The notes below the pieces were generated by a model. That model worked only from the letters and a program-made list of their open reading frames with translations. It made no database searches and was not told where the DNA came from. This document shows positions 1 through 6,871 of a stretch of DNA of 7,930 bases, one piece after another (positions within the stretch are counted from its first letter, which is position 1; every line of letters starts with the position of its first letter). The stretch is from Puniceicoccales bacterium (GTDB lineage Bacteria > Verrucomicrobiota > Verrucomicrobiia > Opitutales > UBA9783). The stretch covers positions 1 to 7,930 of the forward strand of contig JAIRKR010000065.1 of assembly GCA_031260015.1 (NCBI GenBank). The letters run 5' to 3'. A program made the translations under genes and the position numbers.

Positions 1-110
1 GGTCTTGAGGTCTTGAGGTCTTGAGGTCTTGAGGTCTTGAGGTCTTGAGGTCTTGAGGTCTTGAGGTCTTGAGGTCTTGAGGTCTTGAGGTCTTGAGGTC
101 TTGAGGTCTT
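1..110. repeat. Perfect tandem array of the octamer GGTCTTGA
   Basis: Thirteen complete copies of GGTCTTGA plus six bases of a fourteenth run without a single mismatch, then end abruptly at CACTAC. The array is cut by the left window edge, so its full length is unknown. Because the unit is 8 nt, every + strand frame meets TGA once per 24 nt, so that strand cannot be coding. The complementary unit TCAAGACC has no stop in any frame and would read as a repeating octapeptide (Ser-Arg-Pro-Gln-Asp-Leu-Lys-Thr). A perfect short array like this is expected to change length by replication slippage. No neighbouring gene in the window is obviously controlled by it. Confidence 0.97.
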
Positions 111-665
111 CACTACTAAGTTATTGTATCTTTTTCACCTACCTCCGTCAAGGGTTTTTCGGGGGTTTTCGGTTGTTCCAATGCAATGGCTCGGGAATGT
201 TCATCCTACGGTAAAATTGAGTTCATAGGATAAAATTAACAGTGGTAAAATCGTTTACCATAGTCTTTCAGCGCATTAGTCTTCCCGTCAGGTGTACACG
301 TATTAGCATACAATGCCATTGGATTCAACGGAAACCACAGAAGGTAGTTTGTGCTGTATCAAAAAGAGCGAACAGGGTCATCAAATGGTGTGAGCACCGA
401 GTTACATATACAAGAACAACGAGCCACCGGCTGCAGCATGAATACGCTTCTGTGTTCACCGTGGAGAAATATTAGCAAGTTGTGGAGGCATAAAAAACAC
501 TTTCGAAAATTCCTCGGTTTCTAAAGTAATTCCGATCTCACTAAAACCGTTTCTAGGGACTCGAGATAACAGCGGCAAAGCCTTGTTTACCCCCCTATCT
601 AACTTCTCGAAGCTTACCATTTACTTGTGCCAGCTGTTGGAGTTAGGGCACACATTACTTATCCA
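111..665. other. Intergenic stretch with no supportable gene
   Basis: I find no recognisable protein, tRNA, tmRNA, RNase P RNA or SRP RNA signature here on either strand. The longest open frame (242-475, GTG start, 77 codons) has no SD and no familiar motif. Small structures are present. A 7-bp hairpin lies at 243-260 (TGGTAAA, loop ATCG, TTTACCA). Three related words, GGTAAAAT, GGATAAAAT and GGTAAAAT, sit at 210-217, 228-236 and 244-251. A GGAGG at 484-488 is not followed by a start codon at a usable distance. The stretch could be decayed former coding sequence, but nothing in it identifies an ancestor. Confidence 0.6.
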
Positions 666-674
666 TGGTATTAT
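666..674 (+). promoter_or_regulatory. Candidate extended -10 promoter
   Basis: TGGTATTAT reads as the extended -10 motif TGn followed by TATTAT, which matches TATAAT at five of six positions. No convincing -35 box lies 16-18 nt upstream, which is tolerated in extended -10 promoters. Transcription would start near 681, almost exactly at the base of the inverted repeat at 679-713, so the RNA would begin with the hairpin. This is an inference from sequence only. Confidence 0.4.
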
Positions 675-678
675 AGTA

Positions 679-713
679 CCTTGAAAGCATTTGGCTGCCA
701 AATGCTTTCAAGG
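679..713 (+). promoter_or_regulatory. Perfect 17-bp inverted repeat overlapping the SD of a small ORF
   Basis: The left arm CCTTGAAAGCATTTGGC (679-695) and the right arm GCCAAATGCTTTCAAGG (697-713) are exact reverse complements around a single central T. As RNA they would form a long stem with a minimal loop. The last four bases of the right arm (AAGG, 710-713) are the first four of an AAGGAG Shine-Dalgarno sequence at 710-715. Folding would therefore hide the ribosome binding site of the ORF starting at 723. As DNA it is a near-perfect palindrome just downstream of a -10 motif, so it could equally be an operator for a dimeric repressor. It is not a normal intrinsic terminator, because no U-tract follows. 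Confidence 0.85.
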
Positions 714-722
714 AGATTTGTC

Positions 723-809
723 ATGATCCACGCAACGCGCCTGCTGATCTTAAAAAGTTTACTCGTCGTCAAAAGTGAATTCGGCGATTTGCTGTGCTCG
801 TTACTCTAA
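723..809 (+). CDS. Putative 28-residue leucine-rich peptide behind a sequestered SD
   Basis: An ATG at 723 sits 7 nt after AAGGAG (710-715), the most consensus-like SD in the window, and opens a 28-codon frame ending at TAA 807-809. Nine of the 28 residues are leucine. Residues 7-16 form a hydrophobic run broken by one Lys and one Ser, so an amphipathic or weakly membrane-active helix is plausible. I do not recognise the family. Codons such as CTC, GTC, ATC and GGC are more C-ending than in the neighbouring genes. This may mean transfer, or that the frame is not translated. The frame also extends upstream to a GTG at 627, but the SD supports 723. The promoter, hairpin and SD in order suggest a tightly controlled small peptide, for example type I toxin-like or a leader. 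Function is unknown. Confidence 0.4.
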   Translation: MIHATRLLILKSLLVVKSEFGDLLCSLL

Positions 810-810
810 A

Positions 811-842
811 GTACGCAATAGCATACACCCGTTTAATTTTTT
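811..842 (+). terminator. Weak terminator-like element after the small ORF
   Basis: GTACGC (811-816) pairs with GCATAC (821-826) around the loop AATA with one C-A mismatch. The T-rich run TTTAATTTTTT (832-842) follows after a 5-nt spacer. The stem is short and imperfect and the spacer is too long for a textbook intrinsic terminator. Its position directly behind the small ORF is the main reason to list it. Confidence 0.2.
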
Positions 843-974
843 GTCACGGTGCCACACAAAACCATTTGGGCATTAAACTTAGTTTTTAGACAAATATATT
901 CCCTGGATTTCACCCTCATTTGGCCCCATAAATAACTTGCAAAAATCAAAACTTTAACCCGAAATAAAGCAATC

Positions 975-2357
975 ATGCATAATGCTTTACCCAAAGTACT
1001 TTTATTTGGATGCACCAATGTTGGCAAAAGTACTTTATTTAATCGGTTGAGTCTAAGTCGCATGGCGATTGTGCATGATCGGCCTGGAGTAACGCGTGAT
1101 TTTTTGTCGGCGACGGTGGATGAAAAATTACAACTTATGGACAGTGGGGGCCTAGGACGTCCAAACGACTCGTTTGCAAATTTGATTGAAGAACGCGTCA
1201 AAGGAATTTTAGGGAAAATCGATGTTATCGTTTGGGTTTTGGATGGAAAATGTGGATTGACCGCCAGAGACCATCAAATTTCTCACGCGTTGCGTAAGCT
1301 GAATAAACCGATTATCTTGGCGGTTAACAAAATAGACAACGAACGAGATGAGTCCGGTTGGGCTGAATTTTATCACCTAGGTTGGGAAGTTGTCATTCCC
1401 ATTGCTGCCGAACATACGATTAATATTGCAATTTTAAAGGAAGCCATCACGCATGCGCTACCTTCGGCAAAAGTTTCTGAGGGCAACGTTGATTTAAGTG
1501 CAAGGTTTGCCGTTATAGGTCGACCTAATGTGGGTAAGTCCTCCTTGGTCAATGCTTTGCTAAAAGAAGATCGTATGCTGGTGAGTGATGTTGCCGGAAC
1601 AACGCGCGATGCTGTTGAATGTCCATTTTCATGGCAGTTTAAAATGGGTCAGAAGGAAGATTTTATTTTGGTGGATACGGCGGGCATACGAAAAAAGATA
1701 GTCGATCCCGTAGAATACTACGCTTACGTAAGAACCGAAAAGGCATTGCAAACGGTGGACTTGTCTCTCGTTTTATTAGATCTGCTGGAAGGCCCTACCG
1801 TCATTGATAAAGACCTTGTTCGCTACGTGTACGCATTGGGGAAAGCATGCATATGGGTGGTCAATAAATGGGACATCGCAAGGCAGCAGTTGGACGCAAA
1901 CGGTGAAAATGCAGAAAAATTTCAAAATAAATTTTTACACCAAATAAACAGTTTGTATCCGTTTTTTGACACCCCGGTCGCATTCGTTTCGGCCAAATCG
2001 GGAGAAGGCATAGACGCTTTATTGAGGCAAGTCACCGCATTGCACCAACGCCTTCACACAACGGTTTCTACCGGTTTACTGAACCGTTATTTGCACAAAA
2101 TTACCGCCAAGGTACCTCCCACTTCGTATCATGGAAAACATTTTAAAATTTATTACGCCGTTCAAATAAAATCGGCTCCCTTTACCCTGCGGGTGTTTTG
2201 CAATAAACTTCGCTGGATGCCAAACCATTACCAACGATTTTTAGAAAATTCCCTGAGACAACAATATGCATTGAAAGGCTGTCCCATTGTGTGGCAGTGG
2301 GTCGAGAAGTCTCCCAATACCGCGTTAAATGCATTACCCTTGAAACAAGTGGTTTAG
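975..2357 (+). CDS. der: Ribosome biogenesis GTPase Der (EngA)
   Basis: Der is an essential tandem-GTPase that helps assemble the 50S ribosomal subunit. The 460-residue length is normal for the family. The first G domain has its P-loop at residues 12-20 (GCTNVGKST), the switch I region with T40 (RPGVTRD), the G3 motif DSGG at 56-59 and NKID at 118-121. The second G domain has GRPNVGKSS at 182-190, DTAG at 234-237, NKWD at 297-300 and an SAKSGEG G5 motif near 339. The C-terminal KH-like domain occupies about 365-445. The first P-loop departs from the usual GRPNVGKST at two non-catalytic positions, and the first G3 has Ser where Thr is usual. Essential Gly, Lys and Ser/Thr residues are kept. 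ATG 975 is the only start candidate after an in-frame stop at 933. No clear SD is seen. fmt follows after 9 nt. Confidence 0.97.
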   Translation: MHNALPKVLLFGCTNVGKSTLFNRLSLSRMAIVHDRPGVTRDFLSATVDEKLQLMDSGGLGRPNDSFANLIEERVKGILGKIDVIVWVLDGKCGLTARDHQISHALRKLNKPIILAVNKIDNERDESGWAEFYHLGWEVVIPIAAEHTINIAILKEAITHALPSAKVSEGNVDLSARFAVIGRPNVGKSSLVNALLKEDRMLVSDVAGTTRDAVECPFSWQFKMGQKEDFILVDTAGIRKKIVDPVEYYAYVRTEKALQTVDLSLVLLDLLEGPTVIDKDLVRYVYALGKACIWVVNKWDIARQQLDANGENAEKFQNKFLHQINSLYPFFDTPVAFVSAKSGEGIDALLRQVTALHQRLHTTVSTGLLNRYLHKITAKVPPTSYHGKHFKIYYAVQIKSAPFTLRVFCNKLRWMPNHYQRFLENSLRQQYALKGCPIVWQWVEKSPNTALNALPLKQVV

Positions 2358-2366
2358 TTGTTTTGT

Positions 2367-3317
2367 ATGCCTAAAGTACGCACCATTTTTCTGTCCGCTT
2401 CCGATATTGCGGTTCCATGCTTGGAACGGTTATTAGAGATAAATGACTGCCAACTGGTTGGTATTATGACACAACCCGAGCGTCCCAGAGGACGTGGACA
2501 AAAGTATAGCCCAAATCCGATTGCAACATGGGCACAATCGCATCGCATTCTCCATCTTCAAACGGAGCAAATGGACGATAACGTATTTGTTGAATTGCGG
2601 CAAATGCAAATCGACCTTGCGCTTGTCATGGCATTTGGACATATCCTTAAGCGGCGTTTCTTAGACCTGCCTGCGTTGGGTATGTGGAACTTTCACACTT
2701 CGCTTTTGCCCAAATACCGTGGAGCATCTCCTATTCAAACATGCCTGCTAATGGGTGAACGAGAAACGGGTGTCACGCTGATGCGCATGGTGGAAAAACT
2801 GGATGCGGGTCCCTGGATTGCACAGAAAATTGTGGGGATCGAGGCCCAAGAAACCGCTTACACGTTAACGCAAAAGCTCGCTCATGCGAGCGCAGATTTA
2901 CTGGCAGAATATTGGGGTCGCCTTATCCAAAAAAATTACTCGGTCGTCGAGCAAATTGAATCGTTTGCTACCGTAACGCGTAAGTTGCGCAAGTCGGATG
3001 GGTTACTTGATTTCAATGAAACCGCTTTGTCTCTAGAACGAAAGGTGCGGGCGTTGAATCCTTGGCCGGGAACCTTTTTCCGGTGGAAAGATGAATCTAT
3101 AAAAGTTCATGCCGCCCACGTCGTCGACGAAGAGATTGCCCATAAACCCGGTACGGTGTTGTTGAATTTTTGCCAATGTCCGTTGTGCATAGCAAGCTCG
3201 AGGGGTGTTTTGGCCATAGATCAATTGCAACGGTCTGGTGGAAAAATTTTACGCGTCAAAGAGTTTTTAAATGGGAACAAATTTTTATTTCAAGCCAACA
3301 AAAGCACTCCGTCGTAA
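2367..3317 (+). CDS. fmt: Methionyl-tRNA formyltransferase
   Basis: Fmt transfers a formyl group from 10-formyltetrahydrofolate to methionyl-initiator tRNA in the cytoplasm, producing the tRNA that starts bacterial translation. The product is 316 residues, the usual size. The catalytic triad Asn-His-Asp is visible as N108, H110 and D146. The signature loop SLLPKYRG spans 112-119, and the segment ETGVTLM follows at 133-139. The N-terminal Rossmann-like formyltransferase domain covers about 1-200 and the tRNA-binding C-terminal domain about 205-310, so the protein looks complete. I chose ATG 2367 because it gives the expected N-terminus. A TTG at 2358 directly abuts the der stop and would add three residues. 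No SD is apparent, which suggests translational coupling to der, 9 nt upstream. A CxCxxC cluster near residue 270 is probably incidental. Confidence 0.97.
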   Translation: MPKVRTIFLSASDIAVPCLERLLEINDCQLVGIMTQPERPRGRGQKYSPNPIATWAQSHRILHLQTEQMDDNVFVELRQMQIDLALVMAFGHILKRRFLDLPALGMWNFHTSLLPKYRGASPIQTCLLMGERETGVTLMRMVEKLDAGPWIAQKIVGIEAQETAYTLTQKLAHASADLLAEYWGRLIQKNYSVVEQIESFATVTRKLRKSDGLLDFNETALSLERKVRALNPWPGTFFRWKDESIKVHAAHVVDEEIAHKPGTVLLNFCQCPLCIASSRGVLAIDQLQRSGGKILRVKEFLNGNKFLFQANKSTPS

Positions 3318-3334
3318 GAAAATCGTAAAGTTTT

Positions 3335-3365
3335 CGTGTAAAAATTTTACACGTTGGCAATTGCC
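3335..3365. promoter_or_regulatory. Two adjacent palindromes in the fmt-pyrophosphorylase gap
   Basis: CGTGTAAAAATTTTACACG (3335-3353) is a perfect 9+1+9 palindrome. Two bases later GGCAATTGCC (3356-3365) is a perfect 10-bp palindrome. They fill the centre of the 74-nt gap after fmt. No U-tract directly follows either one, so intrinsic termination is unlikely. A TTTACA (3346-3351) and TATAAA (3366-3371) pair overlaps them, but the 14-nt spacer is short for a sigma-70-type promoter. They could be binding sites for dimeric regulators of the next two genes, or RNA hairpins that stabilise the fmt mRNA end. Confidence 0.5.
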
Positions 3366-3391
3366 TATAAATTGTACTTCGGTTTTTTAGG

Positions 3392-4810
3392 TTGAACTTT
3401 CTTGATCCAGACGTATATGCTTCACCTGTGAGAAACTTTCTGCAACTTTTCCCAGAATTGCGTACGTGGACACAAACACTCGACTTAGAACAGGCCCATA
3501 GGTTGTGTCAATCATTTGAAAAGATTCCCTTTCGGGAGTGGCAGGCATTAAAAATTGTGTCGCAAAAAGCTTTCAAAAAAAAGTCTTTGCCCGCTAAACG
3601 GTGGATGCAACCCGCATGTTTTACGTTGGAAGACAGGCGAGTGCAATCAACTTTGTGGCAGCAAGCTGAATCTAGAGGCATACAACATTTACGTCATGGG
3701 AAAGTGGCCGCTTTAACGGTTGCGGGAGGGTTGGGTACCCGCTTGGGTTTTCCGGGGCCCAAAGGTTTGGTTCTCGTAACTCCCCTAAAACGTAAAACGC
3801 TATTTCAGGTATTTGCCGAAAAATTAAGAGCCATTGAAAAGTTGTACGGCGTACGCATGCACTGGTTTATTATGACAAGTTCGGATACACACGAAGCAAC
3901 GTGGGAAGCTTTTCAAAAAAATCATTGGTATGATACGCAATACCTTCACCTGTTTCAACAAGGGGAACTCCCCGCATTTACGATGGATGGAATCTGCCTA
4001 CTTACGGATGAACCTCGTGTCAATTATTATCCGGATGGCCACGGAGGTGTTTTTAAGGCCTTGGCATCGACCGGATGTCTGGATAAGATGTCGGAATACG
4101 GCATAGAAACGCTGAGCTATTTTCAAGTGGACAATCCGCTTGTTTACGTTTGCGATTGCCATTTCCTAGGATTGCACCTCGATCGGGTGTCTGATTTTTC
4201 CACAAAAGTTGTTACAAAAACGAGTGCTGACGAAAAAGTGGGTGTTTTTGTGAACACCGAGGATGTTTTACGATTGCTGGAATACAGTGAAATGCCGGAG
4301 TTTTTGTCGGTAAAAAAGACGAAAGAGGGTCAACTTTATTTTAAATTTGGGAATACGGCCATGCACCTCATTCAACGTAGTTTTTTAGAGGCAATGGCAG
4401 AGGAAAAATTGCCCATTCACATAACGTGCAAAACTATGCAACATTGGCATCCTTTACGGCAAAGCCATTGTGCTACATCTTGTCAAAAATTGGAATATTT
4501 TATATTCGACGCTTTACCTTTTGCCAAAAATCCACTCTTACTTGAAGTAGATCGGAAAGAGGAATTTAGCCCCGTTAAAAACACTCAGGGGCAAGATAGT
4601 TTAGACACTTGTATGAGAGATCAAATAAGTCGCTGGAATCGTTGGTTTGTAAACTGTGGATTAAACGTTGACCACGGCGACAAAGAAATCAATAATGCTT
4701 ATTATCTTGAAATAAGTCCTTTGTTTGCGGATGATTACATAAGCTTTAAAAAAATGTGGAATGCATTGGTCACTAAACCGGGTTGTTTTGAAAATCTTTA
4801 TTTGGAATGA
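3392..4810 (+). CDS. UAP1-type UDP-sugar pyrophosphorylase (probably UDP-N-acetylhexosamine)
   Basis: The 472-residue protein belongs to the UDPGP family and resembles eukaryotic UDP-N-acetylglucosamine pyrophosphorylase (UAP1/AGX1) more than bacterial GlmU or GalU. It would join UTP and a sugar-1-phosphate to give UDP-sugar plus pyrophosphate. Visible motifs are the nucleotide-binding loop AGGLGTRLGFPGPKG at 111-125, PDGHGG at 214-219 (PDGNGG in the AGX1 type), FQVDNPLV at 244-251 with the metal-binding Asp, VGV at 283-285, EYSE at 297-300, GNTAMH at 320-325 and EEFSPVKN at 390-397 with the conserved Lys. The substrate could be GlcNAc-1-P, GalNAc-1-P or glucose-1-P; sequence alone does not settle it. 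The start is TTG 3392, since the frame has a stop at 3368 and the first internal ATG would remove 71 residues. No clear SD. The mutase gene follows 6 nt downstream. Confidence 0.88.
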   Translation: MNFLDPDVYASPVRNFLQLFPELRTWTQTLDLEQAHRLCQSFEKIPFREWQALKIVSQKAFKKKSLPAKRWMQPACFTLEDRRVQSTLWQQAESRGIQHLRHGKVAALTVAGGLGTRLGFPGPKGLVLVTPLKRKTLFQVFAEKLRAIEKLYGVRMHWFIMTSSDTHEATWEAFQKNHWYDTQYLHLFQQGELPAFTMDGICLLTDEPRVNYYPDGHGGVFKALASTGCLDKMSEYGIETLSYFQVDNPLVYVCDCHFLGLHLDRVSDFSTKVVTKTSADEKVGVFVNTEDVLRLLEYSEMPEFLSVKKTKEGQLYFKFGNTAMHLIQRSFLEAMAEEKLPIHITCKTMQHWHPLRQSHCATSCQKLEYFIFDALPFAKNPLLLEVDRKEEFSPVKNTQGQDSLDTCMRDQISRWNRWFVNCGLNVDHGDKEINNAYYLEISPLFADDYISFKKMWNALVTKPGCFENLYLE

Positions 4811-4816
4811 GTTTGC

Positions 4817-6790
4817 ATGAATGCTATCTTTGATCAATTGCAGCAAGCAGTTCGAGCCGGGAAATTGTTCGAGAGTACGTTGAATAATATTGTTTATTGC
4901 TTAAACGTACAACAATTACCCGATTGGTTTACGCTAAGTCTTGAAGAATTGGTGGCGCAATGTCAATGGGCTGAACTGGATGACCGATTTTTTAAGTGCA
5001 TAGAATTTGGTACCGCGGGTATGCGTGGACGTACCATAGGTAATTATGCAACGGCTGCCGAAAAGAGAGAAGATAACCATTATCTACACGCCGCCATTGG
5101 GAGCAATTGCATGAACGACTTTAATGTTATTAAAGCAACCCTAGGACTTTTTAAATATTGTCGCACTTACATTGAAGAAACTTTGGAATTTCCTCGTAGG
5201 CCTAGCCTTGTGGTGGCTCACGATATGCGTTACTTTTCACGACATTTTTGCGAATTGGCAGCGTCCACCTGGAGTCAGTTGGGCGGAGACGTTTACGTGT
5301 TTGATGGTCCTCGATCGACGCCGCAACTAAGCTTTTCAATTCGCTACTTAAGCGTTACGGCGGGCATTATGATTACGGCGAGCCACAATCCTTTCTACGA
5401 TAATGGTTATAAAGTCTATTTTCAAGATGGTGCTCAAGTTTGCGATGCGCATGCCAAAGGTATTACGCGTTGTATTGAACAAATAAGTTTGCAGGAAACC
5501 TTACCCTTTTTGACGAAGGATATGAGGCAAGTTTTTTGTTTATCGCCTCTAAATGACGAAGCTTACCTAGAATGCGTCCAAGAGGTCTTGTTGGATGTAG
5601 ATATACTCAAAATTTATAAACCTAAAGTTGTTTATACACCGCTGCATGGTACAGGTTCTATCAGCCTATTGCCTCTCCTGAAAAATTTTGAATGGAATGT
5701 TCACTGCGTGGACACACAATTGAAGATGGATCCAATGTTTCCCACCATCCAGTTCCCCAACCCTGAACACAAAGAAGCCTTAAAAATGGCCCTAGACCTG
5801 GCACAGGAAATCAATGCAGATGCGGTCATTGCGACAGATCCCGACGGCGACCGCATGGGAGTTGCTTTGAAAAATGACCTAAAAGAATGGTGCGTTTTAA
5901 GTGGCAATACCTTGGCTGTTTTATTGGTCGAGTATCGAATATCCAAAATGATTGGCTTGGGGATCCTCCCCCGTAAGCAAGAAAAACGTCGGAATGCGGC
6001 CCTCATTAAGTCGTTTGTAACCACGCCGATGCTTAAGGCGATAGGAGATTATCACGGACTTAAAACGGTTGAAACGCTGACAGGATTTAAGTGGATCGGT
6101 GCCAAGTTAAACGATTACGAGATAGAACTGAAACAACGTATTCGAAAGATGCAGGGACTTGGGTTGGATTACGATCAAACATCTTTTAAAAAACGTAAGG
6201 ATTTACTTTTACAACATTCTACATTTTACATTTTTGGAGGCGAAGAAAGTTACGGCTATTTGGCCAATGATCGTGTTAGAGATAAAGATGCCAATGCCGC
6301 CGCTTTGATGTTTTGCGAATTTTTAGCTTACTTAAAATCTAAGGAAATAAATTTTTCGGACTACTTGGACGAAATGTATTGCAAATATGGGTATTTCCAA
6401 GAAGATTTGCTGAGCTTTTCATTTGAAGGTGCTACAGGATTTTCCACCATGCAAAAGTTGTTAACGTCTTACCGGCAAGATGTTCCCAAAAAAATAAATA
6501 ATACTCGCGTTTTGAGCGTAGCCGATTTCTCTCGTGAAGGACACTATAAAGATTGCGATGGCAAGGTAATTGCTGGAGCCGATTTTTTGATCATTAAACT
6601 GATCGATGGCTTTAGTGTAGCTATTCGTGGTAGTGGGACGGAACCCAAGGTTAAAATATATTTGCTGGGGCAATCGGAAGTTGAGCACGAAGATCTACTG
6701 CCGCAGATTAAGCAGGAGGTTTCTCAACGCCTACGGCAATTGAAAGAATTTTTACGGGAAGATGTGGCTAGGCGTGTTCAAACAAAGTAA
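4817..6790 (+). CDS. Alpha-D-phosphohexomutase (PGM2-like phosphoglucomutase/phosphomannomutase)
   Basis: This enzyme interconverts hexose-6-phosphate and hexose-1-phosphate through a phosphoserine intermediate. All family signatures are present: FGTAGMRG at 64-71, the catalytic loop TASHNP at 187-192 with phospho-Ser S189, the metal loop DPDGDR at 341-346, the sugar-specificity loop GGEESYG at 474-480 and the phosphate-binding loop RGSGTEPK at 604-611. These mark the four domains in normal order. At 657 residues it is longer than the roughly 580-residue Bacillus PgcA type. Basic inserts near 385-393 and 440-462 account for part of the difference. The GEES loop fits phosphoglucomutase or phosphomannomutase use. 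It lies 6 nt after the pyrophosphorylase stop, so the two are almost certainly co-transcribed. The pair could turn hexose-6-P into UDP-hexose, if the upstream enzyme accepts this mutase's product. ATG 4817 has only a weak GAG upstream. Confidence 0.93.
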   Translation: MNAIFDQLQQAVRAGKLFESTLNNIVYCLNVQQLPDWFTLSLEELVAQCQWAELDDRFFKCIEFGTAGMRGRTIGNYATAAEKREDNHYLHAAIGSNCMNDFNVIKATLGLFKYCRTYIEETLEFPRRPSLVVAHDMRYFSRHFCELAASTWSQLGGDVYVFDGPRSTPQLSFSIRYLSVTAGIMITASHNPFYDNGYKVYFQDGAQVCDAHAKGITRCIEQISLQETLPFLTKDMRQVFCLSPLNDEAYLECVQEVLLDVDILKIYKPKVVYTPLHGTGSISLLPLLKNFEWNVHCVDTQLKMDPMFPTIQFPNPEHKEALKMALDLAQEINADAVIATDPDGDRMGVALKNDLKEWCVLSGNTLAVLLVEYRISKMIGLGILPRKQEKRRNAALIKSFVTTPMLKAIGDYHGLKTVETLTGFKWIGAKLNDYEIELKQRIRKMQGLGLDYDQTSFKKRKDLLLQHSTFYIFGGEESYGYLANDRVRDKDANAAALMFCEFLAYLKSKEINFSDYLDEMYCKYGYFQEDLLSFSFEGATGFSTMQKLLTSYRQDVPKKINNTRVLSVADFSREGHYKDCDGKVIAGADFLIIKLIDGFSVAIRGSGTEPKVKIYLLGQSEVEHEDLLPQIKQEVSQRLRQLKEFLREDVARRVQTK

Positions 6791-6871
6791 AGCGCGTAAC
6801 ATGTGAATCCGAGTCGACAAGTGTAGGCATTTTGGGAAATACCTCTGTGCAAAGTTCAATTTTTAGATGGC

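Noticed and set aside
1..110. CRISPR array
   Set aside because: The unit is only 8 bp with no spacers; it is a simple tandem repeat.
242..475. 77-codon + strand frame with GTG start
   Set aside because: No SD, no recognisable motif, odd composition, and it lies in a region with no other coding signal. The opposite strand is also partly open there, as expected by chance.
723..809. Leucine-attenuator leader peptide
   Set aside because: The peptide is leucine-rich, but the next gene is der rather than a leucine gene. The Leu codons are not clustered before an alternative terminator/antiterminator pair. The strong hairpin lies upstream of the ORF, not downstream.
697..988. Antisense pairing of the hairpin left arm with the der start region (AATGCTTT at 981-988)
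   Set aside because: Only 8 nt are shared, and the same word recurs inside der near 1552, so chance explains it.
833..1201. 122-codon minus-strand frame overlapping the start of der
   Set aside because: Most of it lies antisense to the conserved first G domain of der; its openness follows from der codon use and it shows no family motif.
3335..3353. Intrinsic terminator after fmt
   Set aside because: The stem is AT-rich and is followed by GTTGGC-type sequence, not a T-run; the T-run at 3383-3388 is too far away.
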